Assembly (NCBI RefSeq): GCF_001439925.1
Contig: NZ_LMBV01000014.1
Location: 84,887 to 121,232 of the forward strand
Source: Peribacillus muralis
Lineage (GTDB): Bacteria; Bacillota; Bacilli; Bacillales; DSM-1321
DNA length: 36,346 nucleotides
Direction of reading: 5' to 3'
The translations under genes and the position numbers were made by a program. Of this stretch, positions 9,219 to 18,185 are shown piece after piece. How positions within the stretch are numbered: position 1 is the first letter of the stretch; every line of letters starts with the position of its first letter. The notes under the pieces were generated by a model. It was not told the origin of the DNA. It ran no database searches and was given only the letters and a program-made list of their open reading frames with translations.

Positions 9219-9525
9219 ATAAAGAAAATACAAGTGTCTTCTCTAGAAACACAACTCTAAATAACATAAATCCTTTTATATTAGGAGTTATACCCACCAT
9301 AATAATAGAAAAATATATTGTTGTCCATATTGTGCGGACAAAAAAATATGAAATCATTGTAGTCTTGAATACAGATTCACTCTAAAATCCGTTAAAATCA
9401 TTGAAGTCCCACTTACATTTCAACCGTGAAATTACCAATCTATTTATTGAGATATCCGAGTGAAAATGAAGAAATTATCACGATTTTTTTTCTGGATTTC
9501 AATAAAAAAAGCAGAAGCGATCACC

Positions 9526-9690
9526 TGCTTTTTGTACCGTTTCACTCCAGCTACATGTGGACAATTGGAATTCTATATTCTTTTTCATGCACAGTGGAAT
9601 GAAACGGTCGAAGTCATATTACTCCAAATCTGTGGGCAATTAGAAACTATCTTCGGTTTAAGGCCTAGGGGAGTGGAAATTCCCGGTTAA
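9526..9690. repeat. Dispersed repeat fragment
   Basis: TGCTTTTTGTACCGTTTC, followed by CCAGCTACATGTGGAC, recurs almost exactly at 28394-28430. The motif CAAATCTGTGGGCAA nearby matches the complement of a piece of the 17.7-kb repeat. The stretch 9130-9770 otherwise holds no gene; short ORFs here are not supported. Confidence 0.55.
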
Positions 9691-9708
9691 ATTTCACAAA
9701 CAAAAAAA

Positions 9709-9743
9709 CGTAAACACCCTAATGATTATCGAGGGTGTTTACG
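9709..9743 (-). terminator. Terminator of the thioredoxin-like gene
   Basis: CGTAAACACCCT (9709-9720) and AGGGTGTTTACG (9732-9743) form a perfect 12-bp stem. On the minus strand the stem is followed by TTTTTTTG. It lies 28 bp after the stop codon at 9771. Confidence 0.9.
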
Positions 9744-9770
9744 GTATGAAATCCCCATTACTGCGAGGGT

Positions 9771-10334
9771 TTAATTTATTTTCCCCAATGCTTCCTTGAT
9801 ACTGCCGTATACTTCGTCCCAAAGGTTGCTATCCTCAGAAAATGCCTTTGTAATCTTTTTAAATACATCTTTTTGCTCGGCCTCAAAACGTTCATCATCC
9901 TTAGCTGGCAGCACTGAACGCAGCTCCATGACATAGTCCTGTACTCTAGGCGCACGAGGTCCCCAAACAGCTCTTTCCTCGCCAAGCTTATCAATGAATA
10001 TAAAGATGGGAATGGAACGAGCTGTTCCATTCGTTAAGTATTGATCCATCAGTTCAAGGTTTTCATCTCGTAAAACCATGCGCGTCTCGACATTCGCCGC
10101 TTCCGCAATATTCAACAGAATCGGTATATTCATCATTGCGTCTCCGCACCATTCTTCAGTAATAACAATGGCCCGAAGCTCTTTCGCTTTCAATTCATCA
10201 AAAAAATTCTGATCTTCCGCAGAAACGGAAAAACGCTCATGTATCGACTGCAAGCTCTCTTTATGCACTTTCATGGAAGAAACAAATTCTTCAGCAGGAA
10301 TGCCCTTTTTAAACCATTCATTCAGTGTCGTCAT
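9771..10334 (-). CDS. Thioredoxin-fold family protein
   Basis: A soluble protein of 187 residues when started at ATG 10334; a longer frame reaches 10373, but only ATG 10334 has a ribosome site (AGGAG, 8-base spacing). The core AIVITEEWCGDAMMNIPILLNIAE resembles the active-site strand and helix of thioredoxin family proteins, with EEWCGDA in the place of WCGPC. Only one cysteine is present, so it is not a normal dithiol oxidoreductase; a monothiol or reduction-assisting role is possible. SIPIFIFIDKLGEE supplies the usual cis-proline strand. Bacillus homologues are annotated only as thioredoxin family proteins. It is a single gene with its own terminator, transcribed away from glcU. Confidence 0.82.
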   Translation of the reverse strand: MTTLNEWFKKGIPAEEFVSSMKVHKESLQSIHERFSVSAEDQNFFDELKAKELRAIVITEEWCGDAMMNIPILLNIAEAANVETRMVLRDENLELMDQYLTNGTARSIPIFIFIDKLGEERAVWGPRAPRVQDYVMELRSVLPAKDDERFEAEQKDVFKKITKAFSEDSNLWDEVYGSIKEALGKIN

Positions 10335-10565
10335 CTTTTTGCTCCTATCTTTTTTTAAAGTTAAAAGTACCATAAATCACGGACTATTTCATTGTCTACA
10401 CTCTGACAGCCGATCCAATTGAAAGTTAAATATGGACAAATTGGTAAATGAAAACCATGTTTTTTTTCCAGTGTAAAGGGAACTTAATATAAATCGATAG
10501 CTTGATAGCTTGCTATCTAACTTTCTGCTATTCATTTAAAAAAAGCAATATAGGAGTTGAAATTC

Positions 10566-11417
10566 GTGGAAGGTATTCTCTTGGCACTTCTCCCCGCTTT
10601 GACATGGGGCAGCTTGGTGCTTGTTTCCGAAAAACTTGGAGGCAGTTCTTATAATCAAACACTTGGCATTACAGTCGGCTCTTTGCTTTTCGCTATCGTG
10701 ATGTCTTTCGTCAATCCCCCGGAATGGAGCAGTACAGTTTGGATCGTCGGCATCATATCCGGAATAGGATGGGCTTTTGGGCAGTTATTTCAGTTTAATA
10801 GCGTCAAAGAAATCGGGGTATCTAAAACAGTTCCCATATCGACAGGGCTGCAAATTTTAGGAAATACTTTCTTTGCCGTTATCATTTTCAGGGAATGGAA
10901 TGACAAGCTTACAATCATCATCGGCATCGTTGCAATCATCTGCTTGATTACGGGTGTTTTGCTTACAAGCTACGGCGACGGTGCTGAAAAAAAACGAGGA
11001 AGCATGAAAAAAGGGATTTTTTATCTTGCGATTTCAACAGCTGGTTATGTTACATATGTTATCGTGGTCAGATGGAATGAAGTGGACGGATGGTCCGCGA
11101 TCCTGCCGCAAGCAATCGGCATGTTCCTCGCTGCCCTGCTGCTATCCCTCAAGCATAAACCGTTCAATAAATACGCTGGAAGAAATATCCTGACAGGGCT
11201 AATGTGGGCAGTCGGAAATATCGGCCTTCTGCTTGCTAATCCAAAGGTTGGTGTCGCCATTGCCTTCTCCTTTTCCCAAATGGGGATCGTCATTTCCACT
11301 TTAGGCGGGATCTTTCTCTTAGGGGAGAAAAAATCGAAAAAGCAAATGACCTTCGTCATCATTGGATGTGTGCTCGTCATTGCTGGCGGCGTCATGATCG
11401 GCTTTACAAAAGAATGA
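10566..11417 (+). CDS. glcU: Glucose uptake protein GlcU (GRP family)
   Basis: A 283-residue membrane protein of the GRP (glucose/ribose porter) family with ten predicted helices. Blocks shared with B. subtilis GlcU include LLALLPALTWGS at the N-terminus, GVSKTVPISTGLQ in the middle, the QAIGMFLAALLLSLKHKPFNKYA segment, and SFSQMGIVISTLGGIFLLGEKK near the end. GTG 10566 is chosen: AGGAG at 10552-10556 is 9 bases upstream, whereas a TTG at 10557 touches that site directly. It probably imports glucose by proton symport. It lies 18 bp ahead of gdh in the same operon; in B. subtilis the same pair is made in the forespore and helps germination. I did not find a convincing sigma-G promoter here. 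Confidence 0.9.
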   Translation: MEGILLALLPALTWGSLVLVSEKLGGSSYNQTLGITVGSLLFAIVMSFVNPPEWSSTVWIVGIISGIGWAFGQLFQFNSVKEIGVSKTVPISTGLQILGNTFFAVIIFREWNDKLTIIIGIVAIICLITGVLLTSYGDGAEKKRGSMKKGIFYLAISTAGYVTYVIVVRWNEVDGWSAILPQAIGMFLAALLLSLKHKPFNKYAGRNILTGLMWAVGNIGLLLANPKVGVAIAFSFSQMGIVISTLGGIFLLGEKKSKKQMTFVIIGCVLVIAGGVMIGFTKE

Positions 11418-11429
11418 TTAAAGGAGTGA

Positions 11430-12221
<792 letters not shown>

Positions 12222-12401
12222 TCGTTTGTACGTAAGGCAGCTTGTATCGGAATAGAAAAAAGAAATTCAGAGACTGGGGATTCCCTTTGTCTCTCATTCC
12301 TTTGCCCTTACCTTATAGTGGACTCTAGTCGAAAGCGATCCGGATTTGTCCATTGGAACAAACCCTCTCCCCATCAAAACAAACTGCTACTATCTCATTT
12401 A

Positions 12402-12448
12402 AAGGTGCCTGACACTGATTCTACATCATGTCTGTCACCTTGTTTTTT
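12402..12448. terminator. Hairpin with T-run (GTGCCTGACA type)
   Basis: AAGGTGCCTGACA (12402-12414) pairs imperfectly with TGTCTGTCACCTT (12429-12441), followed by GTTTTTTT. It may serve as the distal terminator of glcU-gdh, 180 bp after gdh. Similar GGTGCCTGACAC sequences occur in many Bacillus spacers, so it may be a dispersed element. Confidence 0.45.
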
Positions 12449-12599
12449 TATGTCTACCATTTACCATGGCTATTCAATAAATCCTTGGCACTTTCAAATA
12501 AAAAATATATGAATTAACAAATATTCATATAAAGATCAAAAAGATAAGTACTCCTTATCCTTAACTTGTCCGGCTGCTCCAATCAACGTTAAACAGTTT

Positions 12600-12816
12600 C
12601 GTTCTAAAAACCATCTTTACGAGAAGGTCCTTCTTTAACAATTAAAAAAGCGCCTGCGCTCCGACAGACCTTCTCTTGAAATCATCTTATATTTCGTTCT
12701 ACCTCATTCAATCACTTTTGCATTACTATAAAGTTTACAAAAAGAAAATACCTGTTGGGATTGTTGGGATCAGTTTTACTTCTTTTCACTATCGCAAGTA
12801 GAACTTTTTTATCTCT
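12600..12816. other. Structured spacer between gdh and fdhD
   Basis: GAGAAGGTC (12621-12629) and GACCTTCTC (12667-12675) form a long-range stem enclosing a second hairpin, AGCGC-CT-GCGCT (12649-12660). No gene is supported here. It could be the 3' end of the fdhD transcript or a small mobile-element relic. Confidence 0.4.
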
Positions 12817-13605
12817 TTATAGAATTCGCTCTGGACATGTATATATATTAAAAGATTCTTGACGAATGAAGCCTACTGTCGTAATTCCTAAGTCTTCTGC
12901 TAACTCTAGCGCCAATTCAGTAGGAGCGGATTTTGACAGTACTATTTCACAACCTATTTTCGCCACCTTCAATAAAATTTCTGAAGATATCCGCCCGCTG
13001 AAAACAATAATTTTATTACCGATCGGGATGTCATTTTTCAAGCAATATCCGTATATTTTATCCAACGCATTATGCCTTCCTATATCCATGCGGCTTATCA
13101 TGAAATCTTCGACATCACATAAGGAGGCGTTATGAACTCCTCCTGTATCGTGGAAAATAGTAGCTGATTCCTGTAAGTTCCTCATCAAACGCAGACAATC
13201 GTCCGTTGAGATTTTCACGCGGATTTCGTTCATTTTCTTGGCAGTCAAAGCATCATTGACAAAAACGAACCCTTGTCTGCTCATTCCACAGCAAGAAGTA
13301 ATGTAACGTTTGTTCTGGAAGCTTTGATAGTAAGGATTCAGCTTATCTACTTTCACATGTACATACCCTTCTTTTTCTTGAAACCAAATATCTTTAATCT
13401 CCTCATATCTACTGATGATTCCTTCCGATGCTAAGTAGCCGATGACCATATCTTCAATGTATTCCGGTGTACAGACCATCGTAACGACTTCTTGTTCATT
13501 GATTTTTACCGTAACAGGGAACTCTGTAACAATTATATCCTCGGCCCTTTTAAACTGCCCATTCAAAAATTTAACGATCTCTCTTTTCCTCACTGTTGGT
13601 TTCAT
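12817..13605 (-). CDS. fdhD: Formate dehydrogenase accessory sulfurtransferase FdhD
   Basis: A 262-residue cytoplasmic protein. FdhD carries sulfur from a cysteine desulfurase to the molybdenum cofactor of formate dehydrogenase, which is inactive without it. Family features visible are TEFPVTVKINE, the CTPEYIEDMVIGYLASEGII block, the redox Cys pair in TSCCGMSR (Cys 105-106), HDTGGVHNASLCD, ISRMDIGRHNALDKI, and the FSGRISSEILLKV loop that binds the cofactor. ATG 13605 has AAGGATG 8 bases upstream. No formate dehydrogenase or molybdopterin gene is in the window, so the client enzyme must be elsewhere. Confidence 0.93.
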   Translation of the reverse strand: MKPTVRKREIVKFLNGQFKRAEDIIVTEFPVTVKINEQEVVTMVCTPEYIEDMVIGYLASEGIISRYEEIKDIWFQEKEGYVHVKVDKLNPYYQSFQNKRYITSCCGMSRQGFVFVNDALTAKKMNEIRVKISTDDCLRLMRNLQESATIFHDTGGVHNASLCDVEDFMISRMDIGRHNALDKIYGYCLKNDIPIGNKIIVFSGRISSEILLKVAKIGCEIVLSKSAPTELALELAEDLGITTVGFIRQESFNIYTCPERIL

Positions 13606-13851
13606 ATATTAATCATCCTTAACATTTTATTTTTCTTTCTAAACATTTTTCATGTCTTATCGGTATATTCATGAATTACAGCTTCCGATATTTCACAAAG
13701 GCAGGATACCTTCTTCCTCTTGATTAGGAGGAGAAAATCATATAAAGGGTTCGCTTAACATTGTCAGCAAGTGATCGCTTACTGTGAATAAGGTTGTACG
13801 GATGCACTGTTCACGCAAAGATACCTTTTCAACTATCCTATCATTTTCCAC

Positions 13852-14112
13852 TTGTATCCATCAGCCAAAAATAACTTATTGACCGATAGATTAATAAATG
13901 ATAAGATTCGACTATTATTTTATAAGTATCATGAATGTTTCGGCTGTGGAAGAGCCTCTTTCACGGCAGGACATTTGTTGACAACCGCATACAAGCAAGC
14001 GATGAATGCTATGGATGACACTATAGCAGGAGCAGCTTCTGGAGAGACTGTACAAGATGCAGCGCCGAAGGATTCACTATCTCAGGCAAAAGGACAGAAG
14101 AGTAACGAATGA
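13852..14112 (+). CDS. Unrecognised small protein with CxxC motif
   Basis: The frame begins at TTG 13852 (86 residues) and ends just before a strong terminator. The middle, HECFGCGRASFTAGHLLTTAYK, has a CxxC pair; the tail is Ala/Gly/Ser/Gln-rich and hydrophilic. I do not recognise a family. The start is doubtful: no ribosome site precedes TTG 13852, and the frame is open only back to a stop at 13789. A good AGGAGGAG site at 13726-13733 is followed by ATA-TAA, not by a start codon, so the gene could have lost its 5' end. The composition of the 13885-14112 part is protein-like, and the terminator 25 bp later supports a transcribed unit. Real gene or relic is open. Confidence 0.45.
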   Translation: MYPSAKNNLLTDRLINDKIRLLFYKYHECFGCGRASFTAGHLLTTAYKQAMNAMDDTIAGAASGETVQDAAPKDSLSQAKGQKSNE

Positions 14113-14137
14113 TAAATTGTTATTCTAAAACCCTTTA

Positions 14138-14168
14138 AGAGATTGGTATTATCCAATCTCTTTTTTTA
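14138..14168 (+). terminator. Strong intrinsic terminator
   Basis: AGAGATTGG (14138-14146) and CCAATCTCT (14153-14161) form a perfect stem with a 6-nt loop, followed by TTTTTTT. It closes the transcript carrying the 13852-14112 frame and isolates the next permease gene. Confidence 0.9.
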
Positions 14169-14273
14169 TTGTCCACAAAACAAGGCGACGATTCACGTCC
14201 CTCTCTCCAAGACCGTGCCGGCTTGAAAGCATTTTTCACTACTAAGATTTTTTAAAAAATGGGGGAGTATGGA

Positions 14274-15608
14274 TTGGCTAAACAGGAGTTAAAAAGAGAT
14301 TTAAAGAATCGTCATGTACAATTGATTGCGATAGGAGGAACGATTGGCACCGGTTTATTTTTAGGATCCGGAAAAGCGATTCAAATGGCAGGTCCATCCA
14401 TCATCTTTTCCTATCTAATAATAGGATTGGCCTTATTTTTTGTCATGAGGGCGTTAGGTGAGCTGCTCTTATCCAATGCAGGGTATACGTCATTCACCGA
14501 ATTTGCAACAGAATATATCGGACCGTGGGCTGGATTCGTGACAGGATGGACCTATTGGTTCTGTTGGATCATGACTGCAATGGCCGATATCATCGCCGTC
14601 GGTGTCTATATGCAATACTGGTTCAAAATCCCTCAATGGATTCCAGCTCTGCTATGCCTTGTCATTCTGTTAGGATTGAACCTTTTGACAGTCAAGCTAT
14701 TTGGTGAATTGGAATTTTGGTTCGCCATCATTAAAGTGGTCACGATCATCGCCATGATCATCGCAGGAATCATTTTGTTGCTCATCGGCTTCAAGACGAG
14801 TACGGGAACGGTTTCCGTTACGAATCTATGGGGTCATGGAGGCATGTTCCCCAATGGCATTTCCGGTTTCCTTTTGTCTTTACAATTGGTCGTCTTCTCC
14901 TTTGTAGGGGTCGAATTGGTTGGGGTTTCTGCAGCAGAAACGGCGAACCCGAGAAAAAACATTCCGTCTGCCATCAATAAAATCCCTGTCCGGATTTTAC
15001 TATTCTATGTTGGCGCCCTATTCGTCATTCTAGTAGTGAACCCTTGGACGCAACTGAAGGCAACGAGCAGCCCATTTGTTGAAGTTTTTGCGTTGATCGG
15101 GATTCCTGTCGCTGCTGGAATCATCAACTTCGTCGTTTTGACATCTGCTGCTTCTGCATGCAACAGCGGTTTATTTTCAACAAGCCGAATCCTTTATTCA
15201 TTAAGCAGGAATGGCGATGCGCCTGCTAAACTGGCACATTTAAATAAACAGGCTGTTCCAAGCAATGCCTTATTCACATCAACAATCGTTGTCTCTATAG
15301 GAGCATTATTAAGCAAGCTGATACCGGAACAGGCCTTTACCGTTGTGACGACCATCAGTGCCATCTGTTTCATCTGGGTATGGAGCATCATCTTGATCTC
15401 CCATATCAAATATTCAAAAACACGGCCGGACCTAAGGGCTAAATCGACTTTCAGGGCCCCCTTCACGCCCCTGGTCAATTACTTGATCCTAGGATTATTC
15501 GTGTTCATCCTGCTGGTCATGCTTGTCGCTGAAGCTACACGACTATCACTGATGATGACGCCGATCTGGTTCATTCTCCTTGTGATTCTTTACAAAAATA
15601 AAAAATGA
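14274..15608 (+). CDS. APC-superfamily amino acid permease
   Basis: A permease of about 444 residues with 12 predicted helices, clearly a paralogue of the one at 5216-6619. Both begin with a KRDLKNRHVQLIAIGGTIG-type block; this one continues with VFSFVGVELVGVSAAETANP in the helix 6 region and SAASACNSGLFSTSRILYSL near helix 8, all normal for the AAT branch. The exact amino acid cannot be assigned. The longest frame starts at ATG 14259, but GGGGGAG at 14261-14267 points to TTG 14274, giving an MAKQELKRDLKN-type N-terminus typical of the family. It is a single-gene unit between terminators at 14138 and 15622. Confidence 0.88.
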   Translation: MAKQELKRDLKNRHVQLIAIGGTIGTGLFLGSGKAIQMAGPSIIFSYLIIGLALFFVMRALGELLLSNAGYTSFTEFATEYIGPWAGFVTGWTYWFCWIMTAMADIIAVGVYMQYWFKIPQWIPALLCLVILLGLNLLTVKLFGELEFWFAIIKVVTIIAMIIAGIILLLIGFKTSTGTVSVTNLWGHGGMFPNGISGFLLSLQLVVFSFVGVELVGVSAAETANPRKNIPSAINKIPVRILLFYVGALFVILVVNPWTQLKATSSPFVEVFALIGIPVAAGIINFVVLTSAASACNSGLFSTSRILYSLSRNGDAPAKLAHLNKQAVPSNALFTSTIVVSIGALLSKLIPEQAFTVVTTISAICFIWVWSIILISHIKYSKTRPDLRAKSTFRAPFTPLVNYLILGLFVFILLVMLVAEATRLSLMMTPIWFILLVILYKNKK

Positions 15609-15621
15609 TAGCGAAATGATG

Positions 15622-15656
15622 AAGCCCTTGAACTCATTGGAATTCAGGGCTTTATC
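15622..15656 (+). terminator. Terminator of the second APC permease gene
   Basis: AAGCCCTTGAA (15622-15632) pairs with TTCAGGGCTT (15643-15652), with one unpaired base at the loop side, followed by TAT. The stem is good and the T-run short. Confidence 0.7.
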
Positions 15657-15798
15657 CTTCCCATGATTCGGGCTGGTAAAATATATAAGCACCCACATTA
15701 AAATTTATATCAAAATAGTGTAAGCTATATAACATCGGCCGATTGCCTAAGAAAGATGGCGAACGCATCACTTTATATAAAACGGAGGGGTTTGTTTA

Positions 15799-15999
15799 AT
15801 GAAGATGATCTATATCCTTACACTAGTTCCTTTTATAGGCATACTAGGTTTCCTGCCTTTTGTGAATAGAATAGAACCATATGTATTGGGGATGCCCTTC
15901 AATATATTTTGGATGTCGATGTGGGTGGTCCTTACCTCTGTCATTTTGGGCCTCATGTATAAGCTGGATCCAAGGAATCGCGAAGGTGATCAAGAATGA
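15799..15999 (+). CDS. DUF3311 small membrane protein
   Basis: A 66-residue protein with two transmembrane helices (ILTLVPFIGILGFLPF and a second around residues 35-55) and the typical MPFNIFWMSMWVV block of DUF3311. These small proteins are almost always encoded just ahead of a sodium:solute symporter and are thought to be its accessory subunit. The stop overlaps the start of the symporter gene by four bases (ATGA at 15996-15999), implying translational coupling. The strong site GGAGGGG precedes ATG 15799. The pair resembles B. subtilis yhjC-yhjB. Confidence 0.88.
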   Translation: MKMIYILTLVPFIGILGFLPFVNRIEPYVLGMPFNIFWMSMWVVLTSVILGLMYKLDPRNREGDQE

Positions 16000-17474
16000 A
16001 TAGCGCCCTTGTCATTATTTTAGCATTTTTACTTATAGCGATATTTCTAGGCATTCGCTCTTCCAAAGGAAAGGATATGAACCTCGAGCAATGGACGGTC
16101 GGCGGACGAGGATTTGGGGCGATATTCGTCTTTTTACTGATGGCCGGTGAAATCTATACGACCTTCTCCTTTCTTGGCGGCAGCGGCTGGGCTTATGGCA
16201 AGGGTGCACCTGCCTTATATGTCCTCATTTACATTACGTTGTCTTACGTCTTATCTTATTGGCTCCTACCGGAAATATGGAAATATGCCAAAGAAAATAA
16301 ACTGATGTCCCAATCGGATTTTTTTGTAAGCAAATACAAGAGCCCGGCTCTCGGAATTTTGGCGGCGATTGTCGGTGTGGTGTCGATGATTCCAGTGATT
16401 GTCGTGCAGCTAAGGGGATTGGGAATCATTGTATCAGAAGCATCTTATGGGGCCATCTCCATGTCAGCGGCGGTTTGGATGGGCGCAATCACTCTGACCA
16501 TTTATGTGATGATATCCGGTATACACGGTTCAGTTTGGACGGCAGTCATTAAAGATATCATGATGATCGCCATTATAGCCTTCTTAGGGATTTATTTGCC
16601 GATTCATTACTTTGGTGGGTTTCAGCCGATGTTTGAAGCGATTGATGCGGCCAAGCCCGGTTTTCTGAAACTTCCTGAGCAGGGACTTAGCGTTTCCTGG
16701 TTCATCTCCACGGTCATATTGCTCGTATTCGGTTTCTATATGTGGCCCCAGGTTTTCAGTGCGATATATTCTGCGCGAAGTGGGAAGGTATTTCGAAAAA
16801 ATGCCATCATCAGTCCCATTTATACGCTCATGTTGTTATTTGTCTTTTTTGTCGGATTTACAGCTATATTGAAAGTGCCTGGACTCGTTGGAACAGATGC
16901 AGATTTGTCATTGCTGCGTCTTTCGATCGAGACCTTCGATCCATGGTTCATCGGCGTAATTGGCGGAGCCGGATTGCTGACCGCATTGGTTCCTGGATCC
17001 ATGCTTTTAATGAGCGTCGCTACATTGCTCGCTAACAACGTCTATAAGGAGTTTGCACCGAAAGTATCCGACCGGGATGTAGTCAGATTGGCAAAAATGC
17101 TTGTTCCCGTCATAGCCCTTATAGCCGTCTACTTCACCTTAAACGGGGGCGAAACGATGTCAGCATTGATTCTTATGGGATACAGTCTAATTACGCAGCT
17201 ATTCCCGTCGCTTATCTTTAGTCTGAAGAAGAATAATCCGATCAATAAATATGGCGCATTGGCCGGCATCATCACCGGATTATTCATCGTAACCTGCATT
17301 ACCCTCAGTTCTTCAACAATAGGAACCTTGCTTCCATCCTTGCCACAAGAAGCGAAAGATTTGAATGTCGGAATCATCGCCTTGGCGGTCAATTTCTTGG
17401 TGATGATCACGGTTAGTTTTGTTTTCAGGAAGCAGAAGGTTCAGTCTACACCTAAATCCTTTAACAATATATGA
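15996..17474 (+). CDS. Sodium:solute symporter family (SSS) permease
   Basis: A 492-residue membrane protein with about 13 helices, belonging to the SSS (PanF/PutP/YhjB-like) family of the LeuT fold. Marks include WTVGGRGFGAIFVFLLMAGEIYTTF near the N-terminus, the GSGWAYGKGAP segment in helix 2, VYVMISGIHGSVWTAVIKD, and GGAGLLTALVPGSMLLMSVATL in helix 8, where the sodium-binding residues normally lie. The substrate is not readable; relatives move pantothenate, organic acids or unidentified metabolites. It is coupled to the DUF3311 gene. No clear terminator follows; the repeat block begins 100 bp downstream. Confidence 0.88.
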   Translation: MNSALVIILAFLLIAIFLGIRSSKGKDMNLEQWTVGGRGFGAIFVFLLMAGEIYTTFSFLGGSGWAYGKGAPALYVLIYITLSYVLSYWLLPEIWKYAKENKLMSQSDFFVSKYKSPALGILAAIVGVVSMIPVIVVQLRGLGIIVSEASYGAISMSAAVWMGAITLTIYVMISGIHGSVWTAVIKDIMMIAIIAFLGIYLPIHYFGGFQPMFEAIDAAKPGFLKLPEQGLSVSWFISTVILLVFGFYMWPQVFSAIYSARSGKVFRKNAIISPIYTLMLLFVFFVGFTAILKVPGLVGTDADLSLLRLSIETFDPWFIGVIGGAGLLTALVPGSMLLMSVATLLANNVYKEFAPKVSDRDVVRLAKMLVPVIALIAVYFTLNGGETMSALILMGYSLITQLFPSLIFSLKKNNPINKYGALAGIITGLFIVTCITLSSSTIGTLLPSLPQEAKDLNVGIIALAVNFLVMITVSFVFRKQKVQSTPKSFNNI

Positions 17475-17572
17475 AGCACCTAAAAGGAAATAATACACGA
17501 AAGGCTCAGTCAAACAGACTGGGCCTTAGACTGTAGAGAACTCGAAGGATGAAACCCATAGTTTTACTTAGT

Positions 17573-17831
17573 CCGTTTCATTTCACTGCAGGCACTCCCT
17601 TTCCGCGGGCGGTCCGTGTGCCTCCTCGGCTTTCAGCCTGCGGGGTCTCACGTAGACGCGCATTTCCCGCAGGAGTGTCGTTGCCTTCCTTTCCATTCCA
17701 TTTTGCGTGAACATAAGGATGGCATTTGCCCACAGATTTGAAAGAATTGGACATCTATCGTTTCATTCAACTCTGTATAAAATCTAAGATTAAACCTCTA
17801 TTACCCGCAGTTGTTTGATTTGTACAATGGA
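17573..17831 (+). repeat. Dispersed repeat, tandem unit 1 (259 bp)
   Basis: This starts with CCGTTTCATTTCACTGCAGG and contains a G/C-rich stem-loop core (GGCTTTCAGCCTGCGGGG, then GCATTTCCCGCAGGAGTGTC), followed by an A/T-rich arm ending GATTTGTACAATGGA. The next 264 bp repeat it almost base for base. No protein is encoded. Confidence 0.9.
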
Positions 17832-18095
17832 CCGTTTCATTTCACTGCAGGCACTTAGCTTTCCAGAGGCGGTCCGGGAGCTCCTCGGCTTACAGCCTGC
17901 GGGGTCTCATGTAGACGCGCATTTCCCGCAGGAGTGTCGTTGCCTTCCGTTTCATTCCACTTTGCGTGAACATAAGGATGGCATTCCCTTTGCCCACGAA
18001 TTTGAAAGAATTGGACATCTATCGTTTCATTCAACTCTGTATGAAATCTAAGATTAAACCTCTATTACCCGCAGTTGTTGGATTTGTACAATGGA
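17832..18095 (+). repeat. Dispersed repeat, tandem unit 2 (264 bp)
   Basis: A second copy, with small substitutions and a few extra bases in the A/T-rich arm (near GGCATTCCCTTTGCCCACGA). The near identity of the arms suggests a recent duplication. ORFs across it (for example 17815-18051) are artefacts of the repeat. Confidence 0.9.
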
Positions 18096-18137
18096 CCGTT
18101 TCATTTCACTGCAGGCACTTAGCTTTCCAGAGGCGGG
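18096..18137 (+). repeat. Truncated third unit of the repeat
   Basis: The first 41 or so bases of the unit (CCGTTTCATTTCACTGCAGG through CCAGAGGCGGG) appear a third time. They then end abruptly in unrelated sequence just before the lyase-gene stop codon. Confidence 0.85.
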
Positions 18138-18185
18138 TTGCCCGCGGTACCTGTAGCACCTGACCCCACCTGTTGCTTGATAACT

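Noticed and set aside
9460..9690. 76-codon ORF on the plus strand
   Set aside because: It overlaps the dispersed repeat cassette and has no ribosome site.
10380..10556. Sigma-G promoter for glcU-gdh
   Set aside because: Known in B. subtilis, so I looked for a GHATR-N18-CATWHTA pair. Only poor matches (for example CAGTGTA near 10478) were seen.
12318..12512. 64-codon ORF after gdh
   Set aside because: It spans the GTGCCTGACA hairpin and its T-run, with no ribosome site.
17815..18163. Small ORFs in the tandem repeat block
   Set aside because: They follow repeat sequence that is also found elsewhere in inverse orientation, with no conserved frame.
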